Shown in pieces: positions 37,369-48,106 of a DNA stretch of 64,000 nt. Location: positions 81,001 through 145,000 of the forward strand of contig JAODUO010001333.1 of NCBI GenBank assembly GCA_025642075.2. Reading direction: 5' to 3'. A program made the position numbers and the translations under genes. The stretch is from Ridgeia piscesae. Lineage: Eukaryota; Annelida; Polychaeta; Sabellida; Siboglinidae. The notes under the pieces are model-generated. The model was not told where the DNA came from. It ran no database searches and was given only the letters and a program-made list of their open reading frames with translations. Position 1 is the first letter of the stretch. Each line of letters begins with the position of its first letter.

Positions 37369-37785
37369 CTCAATAACCTTGAGGTCTGTAGTAATCGCCA
37401 CGGTACCGACGGATACCTTCTGACTGATGGTTAATTGTCGCTTGTAGTTCCTGTCTTTGATCAAATCCACCTTGGCCTTGACGGACAACCGCAGAATATG
37501 GACCCAGTTCATCTTCGTGACCTTAACGCCACAAGGAACAATGATATTGTCACCATAGGCGTGCGGCCAGCCAATCACAGCCTGGGGGATATTTGTTCCG
37601 TCTGAGCACTTCCTGTCTCCAGATTCAATCCCCAGGATCCCGAAGACTGTTATCTCACAAGTGCCATTCACTAAGGCGAGAGTTTCAGATAATGCACAAA
37701 TGAATCGTGGGGGAAGTGTCGTAGTGATCTCAATGTACTCAATGTCTCCTCCCTCAGACACTGTCAGTGGGCCCTTGGTCATTAT
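37369..37785 (-). CDS. Unit 2 c3: 139-residue pre-VWD region
   Basis: This 417-nt phase 0-0 exon encodes IMTKGPLTVSEGGDIEYIEI, LPPRFICALS, CEITVFGILGIESGDRKC and VPCGVKVTK. It is collinear with the other units without gaps. Confidence 0.92.
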
Positions 37786-38034
37786 CTGAAACCATCAGTA
37801 CAATTCTATATATTATAAACTTAAAAACAATTATGGAACTCCCATCATACAAATAATGAAACAATTAGATTAATATCTTTGGATATCCACATACAATTAT
37901 TATAATAATGAGGTGATCCTTTTTATCACAGTGTGTAAAACTGCAAATATCATACTGTTCTACAATATACAACTGAAACAGAGAATGTTCAGTGTACTTA
38001 TTTTTACACAATTAAAGATTGACGGAGTACATAC

Positions 38035-38124
38035 CTTAACTACTGGCTTGTAGGGTAGACTGTCCGTGGGACATTTGACATAGTTACATTCGCCCTCAAA
38101 GCACGTGTAAACACGGCAAACAAT
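38035..38124 (-). CDS. Unit 2 c2: short cysteine-containing exon
   Basis: This 30-codon phase 0-0 exon encodes IVCRVYTCFEGECNYVKCPT and then DSLPYKPVVK. All four cysteines of the family consensus are present. Confidence 0.92.
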
Positions 38125-38351
38125 CTGGAAAATTAACAACACAATGTTTTATATGATGTAAGACTTGCTTCCCCCCAAACATAGAACAACAAACCAAGGC
38201 CATCAACTATCTCACTTACAACTTACTTTTACAGTGACATCATCTGAAGAATTGGTCATAATTGCATTTTTTCAAGTAAAAGAATTACACCGTACATTAA
38301 AATAAAATAATAAACAATACATTAAATACGAGTTCTAAACAGATCACTGAC

Positions 38352-38617
38352 CTGGTCAATCTTCTGGAAGGATTTAAGTGAATCACCAGACAGAACCGAC
38401 TCAAATTTTCCATCCAGGGCATCAGACAAAGTGAATGTGTTTTTCTTACTGACAGCTCCATTGATAACCCACTGGAGTTCATACACCACATTTGTTTCTG
38501 TTGCTGTAGAAACTTCACACTTCAGACTGAAGATACTGAAGTCATCTGTGCCATTTACGGTAGCATTTTCCTTGTGCACCAGCTGAATTTTTGGCAGTTC
38601 GGGCAAACTGGGGTATT
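38352..38617 (-). CDS. Unit 2 c1: Ig-like region
   Basis: This 266-nt phase 1-0 exon encodes YPSLPELPKIQLVHKENATV... with IFSLKCEV, YELQWVINGAVSK and SFQKIDQ. The exon is normal and starts the only complete cassette in the window. The split first codon is completed by the final base of microexon c17 of unit 1. Confidence 0.92.
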
Positions 38618-39003
38618 CTGAAACAGTAACAAATGTTTTAAGATTACATATATTTGCAACTATAGCTAGTTTTTTTATCATACAATTTACCAAGGTCTGC
38701 CACAATATGCGTATCTCTGCACAAAAGTGGATACAAATATTCCTCTCTGCCTTTTTTGTGAACAATATTCAATATACATTTCCAGATAGCCAATACATTT
38801 CCAGATAGCGGATAAAAAAAATTATTTGGCTAATTATCTTTGACAAGAAGCAACTGCATTTAGGAAGCTCACTACTTCAGAAATATGAATCTTTGAAAGT
38901 GATATGTTGCATCATGATTTCTACATATTCAAACCAATGATACGTCTGCAGTCATTATTTATTTTACTCTGTTCTCTTATTCATGGACTAGCAGGTAAAA
39001 CAT

Positions 39004-39410
39004 GATTACAGTGTATCATTCTTACTCTTGCTCCCTATCGCTCGTGCAAATTACCCATCTAGAGCAATTTACCATTCATGCTAATTATGATAATCGTTCC
39101 CGTCACCATAGTCTCCTGAAATGACTATTAATGTTCTAAATGCTAATAAGATGACTGACATAGTAAATGATGTGATTATTTGTTCATACACAATCACATA
39201 TGTTTATGCTAACACATGACACTAAGTAAACAACTGCATAACTAAAGAAACCAGCCACGATTATACAGTGGCGCTGCCACGCGGATAACATAGAATGACA
39301 CCTGGTGGATAAAAACAAAAGTAAAAATAGTCTCCTAAATTATTTCACATATTTAGGCGAGATTTTTATCACTCGCCTGGGTTTATCAAACGTGAAGCAG
39401 TGATTAACAG
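39004..39410. mobile_element. About 390-bp insertion with possible target-site duplication
   Basis: The c1-c17 intron of unit 2 holds extra DNA from about 39014 to 39401 relative to unit 3. The flanks GATTACAGTG (39004) and GATTAACAGT (39402) resemble each other and the single empty site in unit 3, TTTAACAGTG near 23094. This looks like a non-autonomous element with an 8-10 bp target duplication. I see no coding sequence or clear terminal repeat. Confidence 0.5.
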
Positions 39411-39541
39411 TCTGGCTTGTGCACAAATGCCACCAAATACAGACCTTTGTTAGTGTAAACAGAATATTAATAAATACAAATGGCATCAATATAGTGAAAG
39501 GAGAGCTATAGTGACATTGACGTATATCCTGAGATACTTAC

Positions 39542-39562
39542 TTCCAGCAAGCTGTTCAAGTG
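39542..39562 (-). CDS. Unit 1 c17: 21-nt microexon
   Basis: This 21-nt phase 1-1 exon encodes ALEQLAG between TTTTTCAG and A|GTAAGTATC. The same microexon occurs in units 2 and 3 at the same place. Its symmetry means inclusion or skipping changes the protein by exactly seven residues. Confidence 0.8.
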
Positions 39563-39944
39563 CTGAAAAAGGAAGATAGGATCATGTAAATAAAGCTAAG
39601 CTTGGCAACCACAAACATTAAAACGTGGTGAAATCTGGCATCAAAATAACAGGAGAAGCAACATGCCTAGTACATCAGTTGTCACTACTATATTGTTTGA
39701 AACTTGTTAATGGAAAACAAAGCCATTGAGGCCTGTTGTAAAAAAGAACATTGGGAATATATACCTAGGTAATTATATTAACCATATTGTACCAGGAATT
39801 TTAACTATATCTTCATTGATGGATATCAGATCTAAGGGCCCTAGGAAGAGAATAAAAACATAAAAAGAGGTCAGGACATCATCACCTTGGAGGTGACACA
39901 TCCACATCTCCCCAAAGTTAGCGTTTCAAAATATAAATACATAC

Positions 39945-40163
39945 CATGCACTTCCACAAACTCATAGTAGTTATATGAAGGCTTTTTCTCTGACCATTTG
40001 GCAGTCGTTGACAGGTAGCAGTTTTTATTCATAGACCATGTAATCGAACGACAAATCTTCTCAGCAAGACAGAGACTCTTGCACTCAGAGAGGATCTTGT
40101 CACTATGTCTTTTGTAGTATTCACTGACACCAGCCATTGGGGTCTGTTTCCAGTAAGTCGTCT
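39945..40163 (-). CDS. Unit 1 c16: PAN/apple-like domain
   Basis: This 219-nt phase 1-1 exon encodes TTYWKQTPMAGVSEYYKRHS, ILSECKSLCLAEKICRSITW and NKNCYLS, ending YNYYEFVEVH. C...C.....C..ITW......C.LS matches the compact PAN_4/apple fold used for protein or carbohydrate binding. It is flanked by good AG and GTATGT sites. Confidence 0.87.
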
Positions 40164-40617
40164 CTGTAGTTAATAAAAATAAAAAACATTAAGTTACAGT
40201 AGCTTAAACAAGTTCTAATATAATGCTTGTATGCATGTGTCTATATTTTTGCATGTTATATTTCTAAATGTTCTAGGTTTACAATGTAGGGACGAATCAT
40301 GAGCAGGTGTATACTGTTTACTGTCGGGTGTGAAGGAATGTGGACTATGAGAAACCAGAAGTTGACAACTTTTTTGCAGGAGGTTTTGGATACAAAGTTT
40401 TGATCCAGGAAGGAAACTACATTAAGAAATAAACATACAATCAACAATATAGTTCATACAGGAGGGTATATACAGCACAATGCAAATAGCAAAGTAAACA
40501 AATATAAAATTAGTACAAATATATTTATGTTTCAAGTTAACATGACACTAGTAATGACGCAAAGATAGACTGCTGAATAGATACTCAAATTTGGGGGTAA
40601 ATAATAAAATCACTCAC

Positions 40618-41238
40618 TCAGCTCGCATTTCTTGAGGTTGTCAATCTCAGCCTCCGCTACTGCCCTGTTGAATATCTGCAGGCATGACATACGACCTTTG
40701 AACTCGGCAGTAACCATTTCAATGGCTCCAAGATAGATAGTGGAATCTGTAGCCAACATGTCTTGTTTGGGTGTGTCTGATACAGCCTCCAGTTTGTTGT
40801 CAATATACAGGTAAGTCTTCCCAGTGTTGTAATCATATGTACCTCCAACGTGATACCACTTCTTTGCGTCAACCTTCGTCTTTACTTCAGCAATCAAGTC
40901 AGTAGTGTTACGCTTCACAACTCGGAAGACAAATTCTCCATTTGTCTTATTGTAGTACAGCCCTACACCTCTGTCAATGCCATAGTTTACGACTGGGCCT
41001 GATTCTTCAACATATACGATCACGAATATCGACAACGAATACTTTGTGTCAAGCTTTGCAATGTTCTCGATCTTCACTTGGCTTTCTTCAGCACCAGTGA
41101 ACATTGTGGCACCATTCTCTGTGTTCTCAGGGCCAGACACGATGACGGTGTTGTTTACGGAAGTGATGGCGCCCAGACCCATCAAGTCAATGATTCCACC
41201 ACAACCAGTCAATGCAAACTTCCCCAGTGGATACGAGG
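40618..41238 (-). CDS. Unit 1 c15: LamG-type domain
   Basis: This 621-nt phase 1-1 exon encodes a concanavalin A-like (LamG/pentraxin-type) domain. Key stretches are SYPLGKFALTGCGGIIDLMG, FTGAEESQVKIENIAKLDTK, WYHVGGTYDYNTGKTYLYID, IYLGAI and SCLQIFNRAV. WYHV.GTYD...G..YLYID is the core LamG signature. The exon is intact. Whether it is translated depends on how the unit 1 deletion is spliced, because its phase does not match c5. Confidence 0.88.
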
Positions 41239-41341
41239 CTGAAATGAAAACATGAGCATAATTAAAGCAGCATTTGACAAATTCTTATGTGTTTTTTTAT
41301 AGACATTACTACACATTATGTAGATGTGTGTGTATGTATAA

Positions 41342-41345
<4 letters not shown>

Positions 41346-41412
<67 letters not shown>

Positions 41413-41465
41413 CATACATAGAATACATACATACATACATACATACATACATACATACATACACA
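41346..41465. repeat. (TA)n then (CATA)n microsatellite
   Basis: About 45 bp of TA and 70 bp of CATA variants lie just upstream (gene sense) of the unit 1 LamG exon. A 45-bp (GT)n tract follows at 41516-41558. Confidence 0.93.
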
Positions 41466-41515
41466 CACAGCAAATGTATTCATGCATGCATACATAAATA
41501 TGTGCAATTATATAA

Positions 41516-41562
<47 letters not shown>

Positions 41563-41639
41563 CTCCTAGTGGATTAGGCCTACTGTACCCTGGTGAACAA
41601 TATTATGTATGTCAATCAGCAAACAGCTTGGTCATCACA

Positions 41640-41647
41640 TTTGAGAT

Positions 41648-41680
<33 letters not shown>

Positions 41681-42095
41681 GGGAAGAGAGAGAGAGAGAG
41701 ACAGAGAGACAGAGAGAGAGAGCGACAGAGCGACAGAGCGACAGAGCGAGAGAGAGAGGGAGCGATGGAGCGATGGAGCAAGAGAGAGAGAGAGACAGAG
41801 AGAGAGACAGAGTGAAAGACAGACTGAGAGACAGAGAGACAGAGAGACAGAGAGACAGAGAGACAGAGAGACAGAGAGACAGAGAGCGAGAGCGAGGGAG
41901 CGAGGGAGCGAGGGAGCGAGGGAGTGAGAGAGAGGAGGCTAGAGCGAGAGAGGCAAACAGACAGAGAGAAGGGCAGAGAGAGAGAGAAACAGAGAGAGAG
42001 GAAGAGAGAGAGAGAGACAGACAGAGAGACAGAGAGAGACAGAGAGACAGAGAGAGAGAGCAGACAGACAGACAGAGAGAGAGAGACAGAGAGAC

Positions 42096-42194
<99 letters not shown>

Positions 42195-42283
42195 CAGAGA
42201 CAGAGACAGAGACAGAGAGACAGAGACAGAGACAGATAGAGACAGAGACAGAGACAGAGACAGATACAGAGAGACAGAAGAAC

Positions 42284-42348
<65 letters not shown>

Positions 42349-42800
42349 CAGAGACAGAGACAGAGAGACAGAGACAGAGACAGAGACAGAGACAGAGACA
42401 GAGACAGAGACAGAGACAGAGACAGAGACAGAGAGGCAGAGAGGCAGAGAGGCAGAGAGACAGAGAGACAGAGAGACAGAGAGACAGAGAGACAGAGAGA
42501 CAGAGAGACAGAGAGACAGAGAGACAGAGAGACAGAGAGAGAGAGAGCAACAGAGACAGAGATAGAGAGAGAGAGAGTGACAGAGACAGAGAGAGAGAGA
42601 GACAGAGAGAGAGCGAGACAGAGACAGAGAGATAGAGGTAGACAGACAGACAGACAGAGAGAGACAGCGCGACAAAGAGAGACACAGACAGAGTGAGAGA
42701 CAGACAGAGAAAGAGACAGAGACAGAGAGAGACAGAGAGATACTCAGAGAGACAGACAGACAGACGGACAGAGACAGGGAGAGATAGAGACAGAGAGGTT
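41640..42800. repeat. 1.15-kb polypurine GAGA/GAGACA satellite
   Basis: The plus strand is almost purely GA and GAGACA repeats with a few GAGC variants. Very long open frames across it in five frames (Ser-Leu or Arg-Glu repeats) reflect composition only. Unit 2 has a 150-bp polypurine tract at the same intron position (24985-25140), so this is an expanded copy. Confidence 0.93.
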
Positions 42801-43835
42801 ACCTGTTTGGTATGTGGTCGTCGACAAACAGTTTGCATTTATTTATTCATTTTGTTCTTTTTTATTTAATTATTGTAATAAAATTAAGATTTTGTCTTCC
42901 AACCTCCTCCCTGTAACATGTTGGATATACGATATGATGCAATCTAGTTGTTAGCTTTTCCTAGGAAAAATTGGATTGACCCCCAACCACGCATGACTAC
43001 ATATTGGTTAACAACACCATTTGATAACCATTACATAATCATACGTGTTACAAACCACCAGTATTAGCAATATCAATTTTCAACTCACACACACTCACAC
43101 TCATACACACTCACACACACACACACACACACACATACAATATATATATATATATATATATATGTTTGATTAACAGATCTGCCAGGCAGAAAGTGTAAAG
43201 TGCTTTCAGCAATCCTGGTGATTGGACATTCTCCCATATAAGAACTTATCTTTACTATTATTTTTACTAATCTCTATTATCAATTTACTATAAATTCAAA
43301 TGTAAGTTGTGATTGAAACAGATAGTCATTGCCACATAAATTCAATAATACCTAATTGTAACTAGAAATCTGCATGATATGAAAGTACGTGGACCAAACA
43401 GTGAACATCAATGCCTGTCAATCACTGCGACAGTTAATTTCCAGTATATTATAATTATATGTTCAGTTTACTAGATTCCAAGGCATTAGTGCTACACATA
43501 TAATTATGGATTGTCTTAGGGTGAGCTGACATGCAAGGTGGCTGTATAACTGGGGATGATAATGGGAGGTTTTAATGTAATTGGGTACCAACAGAAATAT
43601 ACAAGCAGCACACCATCCTCACACTATATGGATGATAAATATAAGGAACATCTAATTCCATACAGCATTAACTGTAGATAAAAGTACATTTCACAAAAAG
43701 AAAACTTAACAAAAATGTGTTATTATTATTATTATAACCAATATCACTACAAACAGGACTAGTAAAATCACAAAATCACAGTAACAGGATCAACGTACTT
43801 ACCCGGTAGTGTACTTGTAAGAAACCAACACTTAC

Positions 43836-44112
43836 TCGATAGGTTGTACCGCCATTGTACTGTTCAATCTTAGTGCCTGGCGTTAAATCACCATTAAGGT
43901 ACAGTCGTACTTCAATCTGCGGTGTCCTTGACACCGGTGTCTTGCCAGGGCCACAGCTGTCAATGACGATGACATCATCCCCAGAACGGATAGCAATGGT
44001 GCAGTGGCATGTTGCACGAAGGTTGCATTGTCGCTGGAACGTGTGCACAGCGTATGGCAGGGTCTTGTGTCTGAACATTACCAGTTCACCCTCGATGTAG
44101 TTGTCAAAGTAA
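43836..44112 (-). CDS. Unit 1 c5: VWD domain core
   Basis: This 277-nt exon (phase 2 to 0) encodes YFDNYIEGELVMFRHKTLPY, then HTFQRQC, CHCTIAIRSGDDVIVI and LYLNGDLTPGTKIEQYNGG. It is a normal VWD core and ends with a good GTAAGT donor. However, no c6-c14 exon follows in this unit. Its phase 0 end does not match the phase 1 start of the next visible exon (c15), and direct joining meets a stop after nine codons. Confidence 0.9.
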
Positions 44113-44693
44113 CTGAAATAATGCACAGATGACAGACAGTACATTAACTGTTTTCTCCTAATAATGAAACAATATGGTGTCTATGGATAACAGTCTTATT
44201 TATTGCTGCCAATCAATGCTCATTTAGTTATTGTCATGTTGCAGTAAATATCACTGAAATATTTTATTTTATATTGTTTCTAATAAACAGTAATTTAACA
44301 GGATTGTTCTCTATATTAAATATTGTAATTATGGTCAATCAGAGGCGCATAAAATAAGGAATGTACCTGTGAAGTAATAAAAAACTTAAAATAATATAAT
44401 TTGTACACATACACCAATAACTGATAAGAACAAAAAATTGTGTTATGTACTGTGTGACTATAATTATAATCAGACACAATACGTTTGCAGGCACCCATTA
44501 AAATCTACACAATCTATTCTTGTATACCTTGTTTCTGAATACCTCACTGAACAATTTTTTTATACACTTTAGGATAAAAATTTACGATAGTCAGAAGCCC
44601 AAGTTGTTAGGTTGGTTGGCATTTTTTAAATAAATACAAATACCAGGACACACACTTATATATCTTTACACCAGACAAGTATGTTTCACTCAC

Positions 44694-44770
44694 GCTCCAT
44701 CAAATGTACGGTAGTGCGGGTCACCAGATGCGGAGCATGACAACATCTGGTCCATGTTTATTACTGTCAC
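44694..44770 (-). CDS. Unit 1 c4: VWD domain start
   Basis: This 77-nt exon (phase 0 to 2) encodes VTVINMDQMLSCSASGDPHY and RTFDGA. GDPHY.TFDG is the diagnostic start of von Willebrand type D domains. The residues DQML differ from DRGL of the other units. Confidence 0.92.
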
Positions 44771-46332
44771 CTGAAATGGTTCAGTCACACATTATTTTCA
44801 CCATACGAAATACATCGGAGAATACAAACAGGGTGAAATACATGTAGAGTAAGGGAAAGGCACTTTGGCCCCTTGTGACACCAGCTTATCTGTATGGACT
44901 GGAAATGACAATTGACTTACTAATTGACACTTTCTCCAAAAGTCAGTGGCAGTGAAAACAAATTCACGTTGACTACATGTTTTGATTTAGATTTACCAGG
45001 GTGGGGCATGATACTTCATTTGGCTGTCATTAGCACAAGAAAAGCATTTCTCGGTTTTTATTGTGCCTGAGACTCAACACTGTTACTGTAGGTCACCAGG
45101 CAAACACGATGCCATAATAAATTAGCATTTGAACACAGGTAACATATTTTAATGACAGGCTAAGGGGCTATGACTATGAAATAAATATAACTTGTGTATG
45201 TGAGGGCCCATGTGCGACAGTGTGGACCCTTCTCTCTTTGCTCAAAACATTTCTTTTACAAAATCCACCAGTGCAGCAATGGTCTTTTGCAACACTACCA
45301 AAACGTTTGACAGCAGAACAAATTCCTTAGATGTCTTTCCATTATGGAATGTGCACTAGCTTTTATGACAAAGACAACATCGATATCGCCTACCACCCAT
45401 AGCCAACATGTAACATAATCACTTATTGGGTGAATCATTAATGATCCCTGCCTTTCGCCAATCATGCGGGCATTCACAAAATTCATATCCACCGTGCATA
45501 GGAGTCTAAATCTTTTTATATGCATAGCAACATTTTAGAAACAGATGTTCAATAAGTTATAAATAAAATTTATGTAACAAAACAAACGTTAATTGAAATA
45601 TCAAATAGTTTACTGTATTAGGGTCATCATCTTTTTCTATGAAGGGTCAGGTTACAGAAACGTCGACAGTGGTCAGTCGGATTGAAACCAGTGGCCTGTT
45701 GGGTCAGTAGAATAAACAAAAATGGTGGTCCAACAGCTTTAGAATATGCGTTGGGCCATTGGATCAGAGCCAACATCGAGCCCTGCACACACACAGTGCT
45801 CCGATTTTAGCAAATAAATGTCATGATCCTACCCATGCATACATCAGTAATGATTTCATAATATTACACAAGTATGCCATTTTGATGGAACTATTTTACT
45901 GCTTATGAAAAACAAAAGATGTCAGTTGAATATTTAAATTGTTTTTAAACTGATCTAATGACAACCAGTTAGAAGGACAGAGAACGTCAAATTAATTTTT
46001 GATTTCTAAACTAATTACATGTGTGAAATAAATATAACCTGGTATATATGTATTTCAATTAATGACATCTCAAAAATAATCAAACCTCATCCAATTATTT
46101 GTATAACTCAAACAAGTTCTTTGTTGGTTCAATTCAAAGGGAAATTTTAACAAATATACCACTCATGTAATTTCTAACATTGAAGAAAGATATTCATATA
46201 CAAGATGAAAGCAATTAAGTGTAGAACGTTTTGCACCTGTCGTCATATGCTGATGCTATGGTCGCTATTCACTTTCATAAAATGTGTAACTATTCGGATA
46301 TGCTGTGAGACTAAAACTGAAAATATACCCAC

Positions 46333-46749
46333 CTCGATAACTTTAAGTTCTGCAATAGTCTCCACTGTATCAATGGACAGTTTCTGGCTAATTGTTAACT
46401 GTCGCTTGTAGTTCATGTCCTTGATCAAATCCAACTTTGCCTTGACAGCTAATTGCAGAACCCTGAACCAATTTGTCTCCGTGACCTTGACCCCACATGG
46501 AACAGTGATATCATCAACATAGGATGGAGGCCAACCAATCACAGCCTGGGGGATACTTGTTCCGTCTGAGCACTTCCTGTCTCCAGATTCAATCCCCAGG
46601 ATCCCAAAGACTGTTATCTCACACGTGTCATTCATTGAGGTGAGAGTTTTGGAGGACGCACAGATGAATCGTGGGGGAAGTGTCGTAGTGATCTCAATGT
46701 ACTCAACATCTCCTCCCTCAGTCACTGTTATGGGGCCCTTGGTCACCAC
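46333..46749 (-). CDS. Unit 1 c3: 139-residue pre-VWD region
   Basis: This phase 0-0 exon encodes VVTKGPITVTEGGDVEYIEI followed by LPPRFICASS, CEITVFGILGIESGDRKC, VPCGVKVTE and KRQLTISQK. This pattern precedes the VWD domain in VWDE-type proteins. Its length is 417 nt in all four units. The donor is GTGGGT. The 1.56-kb intron that follows (44771-46332) shows nothing recognisable. Confidence 0.9.
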
Positions 46750-47111
46750 CTGCAGGAACACATATAATGTAATATCAAAGGGTATTTGGTCATACATAGG
46801 CTGATAACTACACTGTAGGTATCGACCATATCAGTACAACTCTAAATTGTCATTACTTAAAATAATTAGTAATTAAACAATTATTTTAACACCTTAGTAT
46901 GTAAATGTACCACTATTATAATAGACCTTTGTTCTCAAAAAGTCAGTTCAATTACATTTTAAATGATAATAAATGACAAAAAAGGTTATAGTATTGGATA
47001 CATGGAAATATCATACCATTTTCCCACTTACCTGTACATAATCAAAGCGATGTTGATGGTATGTATCTTTTTTCATAAAATTTAAGCGTAACTATTATTA
47101 AGGGTACATAC

Positions 47112-47201
47112 CTCAACTGCTGGTTTGTATGGACGACTATCAGTAGGAAATCTGATCTCATTACAAGTTCCCTCAAAACATGTGTAAACGCGGCAAATGA
47201 T
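47112..47201 (-). CDS. Unit 1 c2: short cysteine-containing exon
   Basis: This 30-codon phase 0-0 exon encodes IICRVYTCFEGTCNEIRFPT and then DSRPYKPAVE. Three conserved cysteines probably pair with c1 and c3. Unit 1 replaces the usual KCPTD cysteine by arginine-phenylalanine (IRFPTD), so one cysteine found in the other units is missing here. Confidence 0.88.
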
Positions 47202-47840
47202 CTGAAAAATTAACAAACAATGGATATTTTTAAAGACGGGTTTGCTCCCACCCATAGAACCAAAACTCAGGGGCATCAGCAATCACCTTTACGGTAGACA
47301 TTTGCAGTGGTGTCACCTCCAGAATGTTTTTACAGTTACGCAATTATCTCAATTTATGCAATGTTCTCTTCTCACTTTAAATAGAAAATCTTAGATTATT
47401 GCAATATGTAAGTAATTAACTTGAAAACATCATTCTTTAAGTGCTTCACCAATTGGCAGATATGTCAGAGGCCAATTAATTGCTCACGGCAGCTATAATG
47501 ACGAAAGAGGTGAGTGGACCTTGGTACGTTGGAGATGCTCTTACAAGTTACAAAGATCCAAAGTTAGCATACTAATCAACGTTTTAATTATTATTATTAA
47601 TTTTTTATTCATACATCTAGAATCAGAAGTTAAATATGCCAGCTTTAGTGCAGTATCAGACTACATATTTTTTAGCCATTAAGCTGCCAGTAATTATATG
47701 TAGTTATAATATTAAAATATAATATACAGTATTTTTAGTGCTAATTCCTACAGAGAGATTGATGTGCTGTAGAGTAAAATAAATGTATATAAAATATTTT
47801 TTTTTAAATTAAATATCAACGTTCTGAAGAGGTTACTGAC

Positions 47841-48106
47841 CTGGTCAATCTTCTGGAGAGATTTAAAAGAATCTCCAGACAGCACCGACTCGAACATTCC
47901 ATCCGTGGTATTGGTTGAAGTGAAGGTGTTTGCCTTACTGACAGCGCCATTGATAACCCACTGGAGTTCATAGTTTATATCTGTTTCACTTGTTGTGGAA
48001 AGATCACACTTCAGACTGAAGACGCTGAAGTTATCTGTATCATTTGCAGCAGCATTTTCTTTCACCACCAGCTGAATTTCTGGTAGTTTGGGTAAACTGG
48101 GGTATC
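47841..48106 (-). CDS. Unit 1 c1: Ig-like region
   Basis: This 266-nt exon runs from phase 1 to phase 0. It encodes YPSLPKLPEIQLVVKENAAA... with SVFSLKCDL, YELQWVINGAVSK and SLQKIDQ. The Cys and Trp spacing suggests half of an Ig-like beta-sandwich, as in the region N-terminal to the VWD of VWDE. All four units share the LPEIQLV and LQWVINGAV motifs. It is the first cassette exon after the sushi region, with no microexon found before it. Confidence 0.9.

Larger units (their letters stand above)
41239..43835. other. Deleted c6-c14 region of unit 1 (rearranged intron)
   Basis: Homology to the c5-c6 intron of other units extends from 43835 down to about 43255. Homology to the c14-c15 intron of unit 2 covers about 42795-43000. 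Between them lie a segment (about 43010-43070) that matches unit 2 intron sequence at 25396-25460 in reverse complement, and CA/TA microsatellites (43085-43163). No trace of c6-c14 is visible. In the complete unit 2 these exons occupy about 7.6 kb. Confidence 0.75.

Noticed and set aside
41635..42838. Very long Ser-Leu and Arg-Glu open frames, up to 346 codons
   Set aside because: They are translations of a polypurine GA/GAGACA satellite and are open in many frames on both strands.
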